Shown here one piece after another: positions 1 to 5,255 of a stretch of 5,255 bases of DNA. The stretch comes from Vibrio madracius. Its GTDB lineage: Bacteria; Pseudomonadota; Gammaproteobacteria; Enterobacterales; Vibrionaceae. Below the pieces are notes generated by a model. That model was given only the letters and a program-made list of their open reading frames with translations. It did no database searches and was not told where the DNA came from. A program made the translations under genes and the position numbers. The first letter of the stretch is position 1; each line of letters opens with the position of its first letter. Location: the NCBI GenBank assembly GCA_000695745.1, contig ASHK01000138.1, positions 1 to 5,255 on the forward strand, in the 5' to 3' direction.

Positions 1-2
1 TC

Positions 3-554
3 CGATTCAGTTCTATTGCGATGTCGGTAGCGGTGTGGATTCTTATTCCAGTATTTTCTGTTGCGTTCTCTAAACGAAGTAATGTTTGGGTGGTGAGTAT
101 TATTGGTTTGATTGTTCTAACGCTCACCGTCGGTATTATGTTAACGCAGGCGGCAGGGAAATTGAGTGGCACGCCTATGGTGACATTAGTGCAAGCGTTC
201 TCAGTGTTTGTTGCATGGTATGCAGCACGAAACTGGAAAGGCTCAACCGAACATAGCTGGTGGTCACTGGCACTGATATTACCCATTTGGGCGGCGGGAT
301 TACCTTATGCTGCATTAGTCTCTTTATGTATGACGGGAATCTTAGCGTCGATGGAGAGTTTAGGAAGGCTCAAAACGTTCCGCTGGAATAAACTGTTCTG
401 CTGGACACTGCCAACGGTCGGATTTGCTGCTTTGGTTGTAGTGCCATCGGTTGATGTGCCGAAACCGGTCTTTGTGGTTTGGCTGTGCCTACTGGGTACT
501 GCGTGGATGACAGACTATATTCTGAGTATCGACGAGGAACAGCAAGAACCTTAG
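3..554 (+). CDS. multi-pass inner-membrane protein, unknown function (5' partial)
   Basis: I do not recognise the family. From the first in-window Met (position 21) the product is 177 residues, mostly hydrophobic, with about six predicted membrane segments: roughly residues 1-17, 22-43, 52-68, 81-107, 125-142 and 148-164. Short basic loops lie between them (KRS near 18-20; RLKTFRWNK near 116-124), and the tail is short and acidic (DEEQQEP). The frame stays open to the left edge. There is no Shine-Dalgarno before the Met at 21, and adding the upstream residues RFSSIA completes a first helix of about 21 residues. I therefore think the true start lies left of the window and list the open frame from base 3. 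No catalytic or ligand motif is visible. The gene ends at TAG 552-554, followed closely by a strong hairpin, so it is probably the last gene of its transcript. That it is a real gene is likely; its function is unknown. Confidence 0.7.
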   Translation, partial: RFSSIAMSVAVWILIPVFSVAFSKRSNVWVVSIIGLIVLTLTVGIMLTQAAGKLSGTPMVTLVQAFSVFVAWYAARNWKGSTEHSWWSLALILPIWAAGLPYAALVSLCMTGILASMESLGRLKTFRWNKLFCWTLPTVGFAALVVVPSVDVPKPVFVVWLCLLGTAWMTDYILSIDEEQQEP

Positions 555-575
555 CGGTCACATGTTATACGAGAT

Positions 576-609
576 AAAGCGTCGATATTGACTACAGTGT
601 CGGCGCTTT
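576..609 (+). terminator. strong hairpin after the membrane-protein gene, likely transcription terminator
   Basis: The outer arms AAAGCG (576-581) and CGCTTT (604-609) pair. The pairing continues inward through TCGATATTG against CAGTGTCGG to give about 15 bp, including four G-T wobbles, around a 4-base ACTA loop. It starts 21 bases after the stop codon. The arms begin with A's and end with T's, as in terminators that work in both directions, but the U-run after the stem is short (TTT, then GACTATTCTAT). Confidence 0.6.
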
Positions 610-743
610 GACTATTCTATAAGCACTTAATCTACTTGAAGAACAAATTTGTAGTGATGTCCTTGCATTCATCGTCACGATACCTGATAATCCTCCCACG
701 CTTTGCAACAGTAACCCTTTACTAAGCAAGCTACAAAATCTAT
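610..743. other. gene-free stretch upstream of ffs
   Basis: I see no convincing coding sequence between the terminator hairpin and ffs. Minus-strand open frames that cross this stretch run through the SRP RNA and have no protein character. The stretch should carry the ffs promoter. TACAAA at 732-737 lies at the right distance for initiation at about 743-744 and is the best -10 candidate. I find no good -35 at 16-18 bases from it: TTGCAA at 703-708 is too far away, with a 23-base spacer. Confidence 0.4.
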
Positions 744-851
744 GGAGGCCCTGGTCCTCCCGCAACAATAGCTCGTGAACTCGGTCAGGTCCGGAAGGAA
801 GCAGCCGCAGCGAGTGACTTGTGTGCCGGGATGTGGCTGGGGCTTCCACCC
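744..851 (+). ncRNA. ffs: SRP RNA, bacterial small (4.5S) type
   Basis: This is the RNA core of the signal recognition particle. It binds Ffh (SRP54) and FtsY and directs co-translational delivery of membrane proteins to the Sec translocon. The sequence contains the highly conserved apical domain: GGTCAGGTCCGGAAGGAAGC (783-802) carries the GGAA tetraloop at 793-796, followed by GCAGCC and later GTGTGCCGGGATG. The ends pair over about 10 bp: TGGAGGCCCT at 743-752 with GGGGCTTCCA at 839-848, including G-T wobbles. The length of about 108 nt and the lack of an Alu domain fit the gammaproteobacterial 4.5S class (about 114 nt in E. coli). The ends are placed by analogy with E. coli, whose RNA ends in CCACCC, and are good to a few bases. 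A T-run follows directly, so this is a single-gene transcript. Confidence 0.96.
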
Positions 852-870
852 ATCTGAAGCTTTCTTTTTT
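842..870 (+). terminator. intrinsic terminator of ffs
   Basis: GCTTC (842-846) pairs with GAAGC (856-860), and the stem is followed at once by TTTCTTTTTT (861-870). The 5' arm of this hairpin is also the 3' strand of the mature SRP RNA terminal helix, so the terminator stem and the mature RNA stem exclude each other. The stem is short at 5 bp, but the U-run is strong and the position is right. Confidence 0.65.
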
Positions 871-946
871 CTATTCAAGAACTTAATTCCTTATTTTTTC
901 GAGCAAGCTCGCAAATTCATGTTGGTACATAAAGTAGGTACACAGC

Positions 947-1216
947 ATGCGATATCTTCGGATCACACCCACTGGTATTTGGACTTTTCGTTATCGTATT
1001 CCTGAACGTTTTCGTTGGTTGTTTGAACATCGCCATGAAATTAAGCGTTCGTTGGGTCGAGTGTCAAAGACAGAGGCAATAGCGAAAGGTCTGCAACTTG
1101 AGTTGGAGCTCCGAACGAAGATGGCGACAGATCCCCAACAACCCGACACAACCAAATTTGATTTAAACGAAGACTTACTTTCTGAATGTCCATGCAGCCA
1201 TTGGTACAATCTTTAG
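947..1216 (+). pseudogene. truncated tyrosine recombinase (integrase), N-terminal remnant
   Basis: The 89-residue product begins MRYLRITPTGIWTFRYRIPE, continues through a KRSLGRVSKTEAIAKG-like stretch (about residues 35-50), and then an E/L-rich helix. This pattern (Y-L-x-x-x-x-G-x-W-x-F-R-x-R-I/V-P, then RxSLxTxxxxEA) is typical of the extreme N-terminus of phage and island integrases (DUF6538-like arm). Full-length members run to about 350-450 residues. The core-binding and catalytic domains, with the R...HxxR...Y residues, are entirely absent: the frame stops at 1214-1216 and neighbouring frames do not continue the homology. The last 15 or so residues (after about 1165) no longer look integrase-like, so a deletion junction probably lies near there. 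The ATG at 947 has a weak GTAGG 8 bases upstream. Its position directly 3' of ffs and its orientation away from ffs are those expected of the integrase end of an integrated element. It may be inactive, or the stub may simply be unexpressed. Confidence 0.62.
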
Positions 1217-1268
1217 TATCGTGTCACGACTGAGTTTCATTTATAAGAATCTAACCACATTTCAATCT

Positions 1269-1298
1269 TTGAATACTAAATAGTGATTTAGTTAGAAT
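1269..1298 (+). promoter_or_regulatory. candidate sigma70 promoter for the DUF2202 gene
   Basis: TTGAAT (1269-1274) and TAGAAT (1293-1298) resemble -35 and -10 boxes with an 18-base spacer, in AT-rich DNA. This would start transcription near 1305, about 50 bases before the ATG at 1357. A small inverted repeat (ACTAAAT 1275-1281 / ATTTAGT 1286-1292) fills the spacer and could be an operator, though in AT-rich sequence it may be chance. Confidence 0.4.
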
Positions 1299-1356
1299 TT
1301 TAATGAGTTTGCTAGAGTTACGATTGGTTGATTTCTACTAATAGGAGTTGGTCATT

Positions 1357-2058
1357 ATGAAGATGCGTAATATTTTTGTTGCTATGTCTGTGCTGTGTGC
1401 CGTTACTTCTACTGACTGTTTTAGTGATGGGGGGCAGGGTTTTCAAAAAAATAAGCCATACTCAGGGCGAGAAGTCGGGTATGTGATTAACGAGCATGAA
1501 AGACTTCATTTAATATTTATGCGAGAAGAAGAGAAGCTTGCACGTGATGTTTATATCAATTTAAGTATGAAATATCCTGATGTCAGTGTTTTTGAGAAAA
1601 CCTCTACTTCTGAAGCCCTTCATGGTAGCAAGGTACTGAAAACTCTCAATAGGTTCAGCATTGATGATCCTGTAGGTGATGACAATGTTGGCGTTTTTTC
1701 CAGTAAGGAGTTTGGGCAATACTTTACAGATAAATATCAGAAGCTAACAGAAATGGGAGCGATTAGTGAACTTGATGCGCTATACGTTGGAGCTTTAATT
1801 CAAGAGACTGAGATGAAAGAGATCAGGACTTGTCCACAAGTAATTATTGACACGGCAGAGTCGATTAATACATCCAAAGATTGTGGTTTAGTGCATACGG
1901 ATAACCGCGCAATAAGTTCACTGTATGATTATCTGCTGAAGGGTTCGGAAAAGCACCTAAGAGCATATGTAAGGAATATAGAGAAATACATTGGTGAAGG
2001 TGCTTATCATGCCCAAGAAATTTCTCAATTAGAAGTGAATGAGATTCTTAATAGATGA
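1357..2058 (+). CDS. exported DUF2202 (ferritin-like) domain protein
   Basis: The product is 233 residues. I chose ATG 1357 because AGGAG (1343-1347) sits 9 bases upstream; a TTG at 1348 is in frame but overlaps that site. Residues 1-23 look like a Sec signal (MKMRN, then IFVAMSVLCAV). No good lipobox is seen, although Cys14 and Cys21 lie nearby. Residues about 45-230 match DUF2202, a predicted ferritin-like four-helix domain. The signature helix FMREEEKLARDVY is at 54-66, SEALHGSKV at 85-93, GVFSSKEF at 112-119, DALYVGALIQETEM at 140-153, and a conserved-looking GSEKHLRAYVRNIE at 196-209. Candidate metal ligands by analogy with ferritin-like folds are Glu57-59, Glu86, His89, Glu150, Glu152, His200 and Glu209. 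Cys159 and Cys176 could form a disulfide outside the cytoplasm. The molecular role of the family is not established; metal or redox chemistry in the periplasm is only an inference. It appears to be monocistronic and convergent with the protease gene. Confidence 0.85.
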   Translation: MKMRNIFVAMSVLCAVTSTDCFSDGGQGFQKNKPYSGREVGYVINEHERLHLIFMREEEKLARDVYINLSMKYPDVSVFEKTSTSEALHGSKVLKTLNRFSIDDPVGDDNVGVFSSKEFGQYFTDKYQKLTEMGAISELDALYVGALIQETEMKEIRTCPQVIIDTAESINTSKDCGLVHTDNRAISSLYDYLLKGSEKHLRAYVRNIEKYIGEGAYHAQEISQLEVNEILNR

Positions 2059-2067
2059 GAAGAAATA

Positions 2068-2101
2068 CTGTCTACGGTTAAATATACTTACCCGTAGGCA
2101 G
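2068..2101. terminator. hairpin between convergent genes, probable terminator (better on the minus strand)
   Basis: CTGTCTACGG (2068-2077) pairs with CCGTAGGCAG (2092-2101), 10 bp with one T-G wobble, around a 14-base AT-rich loop. It starts 9 bases after the DUF2202 stop. On the minus strand the stem is followed by TATTTCTTCTC, a modest U-rich tail, so it could end transcripts from the protease gene. On the plus strand no U-run follows. Confidence 0.45.
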
Positions 2102-2126
2102 ATTAACCATTTATTAAATGGTTAAT
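2102..2126. terminator. perfect 11-bp hairpin overlapping the protease stop codon
   Basis: ATTAACCATTT (2102-2112) and AAATGGTTAAT (2116-2126) are exact reverse complements with a 3-base loop. The minus-strand stop codon (2114-2116) lies in the loop and the arm start. Together with the adjoining hairpin 2068-2101 it fills the gap between the convergent genes. It has no clear U-run on either strand, so its role as terminator, RNA stabiliser or collision barrier is uncertain. Confidence 0.4.
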
Positions 2127-2572
2127 GAGTTAAATAGTATGTAGATACTATTGAAATACATGTGAAGCATTATTGGTGCCAAAAGGCCTAGGTGTCTCTC
2201 TCTAAAATAGCCTAATATTAATGACGGAATAAAGGTTAGTATAGCTATTTCAATGGGAAGGTTAAGAATGTGCATTGTCGAAAACAAACTGGAAGTTGTA
2301 AAATTTGCAAGGCTTATCTTGCAGGTGACGTTTTTAAACGTGCTTCTTTTTAACAATTCGCCCTGAATGGCTCCTCTAAATATGACTTCCTCGAAGAAAG
2401 GATATAAAACGACTAGTTTTATAATATATAGAGATGAGGTTATTTGATTTGAGAACCATGTGGTAGGTATGCTTAACCAGAATCCACCGCCAATGAATAG
2501 ACTAAGCAGTAAGGTGTATTGTATCTGGGAGTCTTTAGCTAGATTTGCGCATTTTGTTATTAAATGATGCAT
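2114..2572 (-). CDS. mrtJ: CPBP-family glutamic intramembrane protease, likely JDVT-CTERM processing enzyme (MrtJ-type)
   Basis: This small polytopic membrane protein is 152 residues from ATG 2572, where a weak GGGA precedes the start. An in-frame GTG at 2593 would add 7 residues but has no visible ribosome site. About five membrane segments lie near residues 19-35, 47-65, 88-103, 107-123 and 128-147. The hallmark motifs of the CPBP (Rce1/CAAX-protease-like) family are all present in order: EEVIFR (Glu61, Glu62, Arg66; EExxxR), FSTMH (Phe97-His101; FxxxH) and HMYFN (His137-Asn141; HxxxN). In the family these form the active site inside the membrane. The gene lies just downstream, on the same strand, of a large protein ending in a GGC-helix-KRR tail. 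That is the arrangement of JDVT-CTERM targets with their dedicated protease MrtJ, related to the myxosortases. The inferred role is to cut the target's tail at the outer face of the inner membrane. Family membership is firm; the exact JDVT assignment rests mainly on the neighbour. By eye the gene is AT-richer than its neighbours. Confidence 0.85.
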   Translation of the reverse strand: MHHLITKCANLAKDSQIQYTLLLSLFIGGGFWLSIPTTWFSNQITSSLYIIKLVVLYPFFEEVIFRGAIQGELLKRSTFKNVTCKISLANFTTSSLFSTMHILNLPIEIAILTFIPSLILGYFRERHLGLLAPIMLHMYFNSIYILFNSLTI

Positions 2573-2621
2573 ATTATTCCCATAGGGTGGCACGATGACA
2601 AAGAAATGTGTTCATAATAAT

Positions 2622-2652
2622 GAGCAGGGGTATTTGGTAATAGCCCCTGCTC
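2622..2652 (-). other. hairpin between sorting target and protease genes (possible attenuator or processing stem)
   Basis: GAGCAGGGG (2622-2630) and CCCCTGCTC (2644-2652) are a perfect 9-bp inverted repeat. On the minus strand the pairing continues after a one-base C bulge with TATT/AATA, leaving a 4-base loop. It begins 13 bases after the stop codon of the large gene. The downstream sequence (ATTATTATG) is AT-rich but is not a T-run, so this is at best a leaky terminator. It could lower protease expression relative to the target or protect the upstream mRNA end. Confidence 0.5.
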
Positions 2653-4491
2653 GCAGAACGGAAATCTATGAGTTGTTACTACCTCTTCGCTTAATCAACC
2701 AAAGTGATGATATTAATGCCATTAAAGGGAGTGTCGGATCGAAAGGTGAGTTAGGATCACCCATTGCACAGCCACCTTTGCGAGTACTTTGTGAAACATT
2801 ATCGTCGTCTAAAAATTCATCCACACGAACGGTAACCACGCCTGTGTTGGACTTTAATCCATCCTGTTCAACTTCATAAGTAAATTGTTCAATGCCAGTA
2901 AAGCCTGATGCTGGTGTGTACATAAGAACATTTTCATCACCGACTTGTGCGTCTCCAGTTTTTGGTTTATTGCTAATTCTCATTTGCAGCATATGTTGCT
3001 TATCACTGTCGTAATCATCATTAGCTAGCACGTCTATCATTACTGGTGTTTCCTGTGGAGTCATTACGTTGTCGTTGTGTGCTACAGGTGCCCCCAGGAC
3101 AACATCTGGATTGACCAGCACCTTAATAGTGCCAACGTTTGAAGTTGCCGTATCACCGAGCGTTATGCTTGTGGCCGTTATCGTGTATTTAACCGCATCA
3201 TAACCAGTGAAGTAGTCTGCTGGGGTGTAAGTAATGATGAATTCGTTTACAGGAGTACCGTTACTGTCAATGATCTGGTCACCGTTTTCATCGAGAGATG
3301 CCTTTTTAGTCACCACAGCTTCGCCGTTGTATGGTTCTTCAACAATATTTACAGCTAAGCTATTCTTATCTAAATCCGAATTCGTTGAGATCAGTTGACT
3401 ATTGAAAGTATCATTTATCAGCGGACTCACCTCTACAGGAGTGACTAACTCTGTTTTGACGAAATCATTGACTGCATTGATGACGTTATTTTGGGTTTCG
3501 TATATGTATAAAGCAGGTGCGTTATTTTTGTCACCCTCCATCCACTGAGGTTCTTCACTGCCGGGAGCGCCAGCAAAGACATCATCAATAGATCTTGCCG
3601 TAACTCGAAGAGTGATACTGTCAAATATGGGTTGATTATTTTCATCTAGGAGTTGTTCGCCGATTGTGATGAATATGTCTGTATTCACTCCTGCAAGATC
3701 ATCGCTAGGAATCGTTTCGTATCTAATGATGTTAGTTGGGTCTTCTCCTGGAATCACCTTGCCGAGTCGTTTGTCTGCCCACTCGTTAAGTTGGGTGGGT
3801 GGGATTATGCCAAAATTATCATCTAAAGTTTTAGGATCTCCGTCCAAACCAGAGCGTCCAGACCGCCAGTTTTCGCCATCCCAAATTGCAACGACGCCAT
3901 CGGGTTCTGCTTCCACATCATTGGTGCGCCAAAACCCTATGACATGAGGGACTTTGCTATTAGGTAGCATGTACCCAAGCATGTCGTGAGGAATGTTCAT
4001 GCCATGTTCATCATTGACGCTAAAGAAATTTCTGGTTATTGAGCCAATAATACCATCGTTAACCTGCAGGCCACTATCGATACTCTGAGCTTTAAATTTA
4101 GCGTCAACACTATAAATAGGGCTCATGAAGCCAGCGGCTTTATGGTCGAGAAAGCCCACATCGAATCTTGGTCGAACGCCATCATCAAACAGCTTGGGTG
4201 CAAATGTAGCAAAACGAGAATTTTTCCAGACGTCGACATCGGGTGCGGAACCAGTTCGGCCATCGAAAAACTCACGCGGTACAGCGTTACGCATTTCAAA
4301 ACCCACACCATGCTCTTCAAATGTTAGAGGCTGGAAATCGTCTCCGATACCAGTGCCAAGCTCAAATTTATAGCTTGCAACACGCTTGCCTGTATCGTTC
4401 CTTACTTTTTGAATAACGCGATATAGCCGACCAACACCATACTCTTCTCTAAATTGCTCTATGGTGTTTTCTTTATTTGAGCCGCCGTTGG

Positions 4492-4522
4492 AACCACCGT
4501 TGGAGCCGTTAATAGAACCGTT
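4492..4522 (-). repeat. short in-gene repeat coding for Asn-Gly-Ser units
   Basis: Near-identical 9-12-base units (variants of GGNTCCAACGGNGG read on the minus strand) encode NGS-INGS-NGGS-NGGSN, about residues 194-209 of the joined protein. They form a flexible linker between the first exodomain segment and the stretch beginning with ENTIEQF. Such short coding repeats can change length by slippage, though the codons here are not fully identical. Confidence 0.5.
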
Positions 4523-4846
4523 GGCTTCCTCTAGAGAGGGGTCTGTGAGTCCTTTATAGCGAATGTCTTTTGTCCCGAGATCGAAAACTAAATCTACAGG
4601 TGTTTCAGTTTCTGTTAGTTGGAAGAAGACCCTTTTTGAGCTACCTTGTGCGTCGTTACACGCTTTAGACACGATCGTATCAGGGAAGGTTGGATGTGGC
4701 ATTTCACCGGAGGCCATTATGCAGTTATGGTATTTGTAATCTAAGTTGTCATTTACAACTTGGAGCCCCGGAGGTTTCCCACTGCCGTTATCTAGTTCCC
4801 ATGTTATGTATGCAACGCTGTTTTCGCCCCCATTCGGTAATTCCAC

Positions 4847-4850
4847 TTTT
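4847..4850 (-). other. frameshift site (extra base in a homopolymer)
   Basis: The plus strand reads CACTTTTCGC, so the mRNA reads GCG AAAA GTGG. With three A's the codons run GCT GCG AAA GTG GAA TTA and the two halves fuse smoothly. With four A's the upstream frame adds about 20 unrelated residues and stops at 4788-4790. The upstream frame is protein-like only before this point. The downstream frame makes sense only after it and meets a stop (TAG) near 4916-4918. Confidence 0.75.
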
Positions 4851-5109
4851 CGCAGCCTCTGCATCTTGTTTAGTTTTATAGATGTAAGTTTTGGCTGTTG
4901 CTCCGCTAAATCCGTCTACGGTATCATCAACAGTGAAAGCATTGTCTTGATTCCATCGTGATAGGATTGGTGCGGGAACATCCAAATATAGATTTGGGGT
5001 TGCGTTTTTTGCAGTACTATCTTTCACTCCAAGCATTGCAGCGATAACAAACAAAGGGATGCAAACTATCTTGGAAATATCATTGGACTCGAACTTATCC
5101 ATAATGTAG

Positions 5110-5115
5110 CTCCTT
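5110..5115 (-). promoter_or_regulatory. ribosome binding site of the sorting-target gene
   Basis: AAGGAG on the minus strand lies 7 bases before ATG 5102. This strong site fixes the start of the signal-peptide-bearing frame. By contrast, the internal ATG at 4864, where the downstream frame could restart, is preceded by AAACAAG and has no Shine-Dalgarno. Confidence 0.75.
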
Positions 5116-5255
5116 GCTTTTGATGTATCTTAAAACCCACATTTATCTCAACCTAAAACTGCTATTGACTAGCTATATACGCTGATGGCGTTTTAGATTA
5201 AACATGATTGTAATATTGTGGGGTTATTAAAATGCGATAATGCTCACGTGATAAT
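5116..5255 (-). promoter_or_regulatory. upstream region of the sorting-target gene; weak promoter candidate
   Basis: No gene is seen here. Reading the minus strand, TTTAAT followed 17 bases later by TATATA (about 5174-5202) is a possible sigma70 promoter, though the -35 is poor. A second candidate is TTGAGA nearer the start with a poor -10. Neither is strong enough to choose between, and no clear operator is visible. Confidence 0.25.

Larger units (their letters stand above)
2666..5102 (-). pseudogene. large exported repeat-domain protein with JDVT-CTERM-type sorting tail, split by a frameshift
   Basis: As written, the gene is in two frames: 5102-4788 (104 aa, starting MDKFESNDISKIV) and an overlapping frame ending at TAG 2666-2668 (732 aa from an in-frame ATG at 4864). 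Removing one base of the A4 run at 4850-4847 joins them into an 811-residue protein reading ...AEAAK-VELPNGGENS.... The start at 5102 is supported by AAGGAG 7 bases upstream. In the joined protein, residues 1-34 form a Sec signal (hydrophobic IVCIPLFVIAAMLGV). Residues 35-540 are a large unrecognised exodomain with a Gly/Asn/Ser linker at 194-209. Residues 542-666 and 667-762 are two Ig/cadherin-like domains of the Big_9/VCBS-like kind, each with a YTPA..FTG motif (about 625 and 728). The C-terminus has GGC (776-778), a hydrophobic helix (about 791-803) and KRR (804-806), matching the JDVT-CTERM pattern. It is probably a surface or envelope protein anchored and cut by the adjacent protease; it may belong to the 'choice-of-anchor' exoproteins. 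The frameshift may be real or a sequencing error. Confidence 0.8.

Noticed and set aside
592..849. Minus-strand open frames over the ffs upstream region and ffs
   Set aside because: They are antisense to the SRP RNA, lack ribosome sites, and have low-complexity Ser/Arg-rich translations with no protein character.
900..911. CGAGC-AA-GCTCG inverted repeat near the integrase stub, considered as an att core or terminator
   Set aside because: The loop is too small for a good hairpin, no U-run follows on either strand, and no second copy is in the window to support an att site.
775..1005. Plus-strand open frame running through ffs and its terminator
   Set aside because: It overlaps a clear SRP RNA gene, has no ribosome site, and translates terminator T-runs into a Phe-rich stretch.
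1217..1347. Integron attC-like site (TCTAAC ... GTTAGA, 1249-1296)
   Set aside because: The repeats are short, in AT-rich DNA, without the internal paired boxes of an attC, and no similar element flanks the other genes.
1348..1356. TTG start for the DUF2202 protein
   Set aside because: It lies directly against the AGGAG that best serves ATG 1357, and would give an impossible zero spacing.
2666..2790. GlyGly-CTERM (rhombosortase) or PEP-CTERM (exosortase) reading of the C-terminal tail
   Set aside because: The tail has GGC and a single Cys rather than a Gly-rich GGGGS run, and no PEP motif. The adjacent protease is CPBP-type (EExxxR), not a rhomboid or an exosortase.
2595..2879. Plus-strand open frame starting opposite the protease start
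   Set aside because: It is antisense to the C-terminal coding part of the large gene and to the intergenic hairpin; no motif or ribosome site.
4123..4373. Several plus- and minus-strand frames inside the large gene
   Set aside because: They are shadows of the long minus-strand coding frame, without independent start signals or recognisable domains.
4788..4864. Programmed -1 ribosomal frameshift joining the two halves of the large gene
   Set aside because: The needed change is +1 (skip one base). There is no X-XXY-YYZ slippery heptamer, and no known +1 signal is seen at GCG AAA AGT. A plain indel or sequencing error is simpler.

Overview
The window looks like chromosomal DNA of a gammaproteobacterium, most likely Vibrionaceae. 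The evidence is a short 4.5S-type SRP RNA gene very close to the enteric/Vibrio form, moderate to low G+C by eye, and a JDVT-CTERM-type sorting pair of the kind known from Vibrio and relatives. The organism assignment is an inference; no species-diagnostic gene is present.

Left part (1-870), ordinary chromosome: the 3' end of a multi-pass membrane protein of unknown function, a strong terminator hairpin (576-609), a gene-free stretch, then ffs (SRP 4.5S RNA, 744-851) with its own T-tract terminator. Middle (about 870-2060), accessory in look: immediately 3' of ffs is a short gene matching only the N-terminus of a tyrosine recombinase (integrase). This suggests that the ffs 3' end served as an attachment site for an integrated element whose integrase is now broken. 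It is followed by a + strand gene for a predicted exported DUF2202 (ferritin-like) protein with its own plausible promoter.

Right part (2114-5102, minus strand): a two-gene sorting unit. The upstream gene encodes a large exported protein (about 811 aa once a frameshift is repaired) with a signal peptide, a Gly/Asn/Ser-rich linker, two Ig/cadherin-like domains, and a C-terminal tail of GGC motif, hydrophobic helix and KRR. The downstream gene encodes a small CPBP-family glutamic intramembrane protease with EExxxR, FxxxH and HxxxN motifs. The tail and protease fit the JDVT-CTERM / MrtJ system: the protein is exported by Sec, held by its C-terminal helix, and probably cut near the invariant Cys by the neighbouring protease. 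In this copy the large gene is split by one extra base in an A4 run (T4 at 4847-4850), which separates the signal peptide from everything else. The two genes are separated by a 9+4-bp hairpin. The strip between the convergent DUF2202 and protease genes holds two back-to-back hairpins.

The most interesting item is the compact target-plus-dedicated-protease pair, sitting next to a degraded integrase at ffs and with a disrupted target gene.
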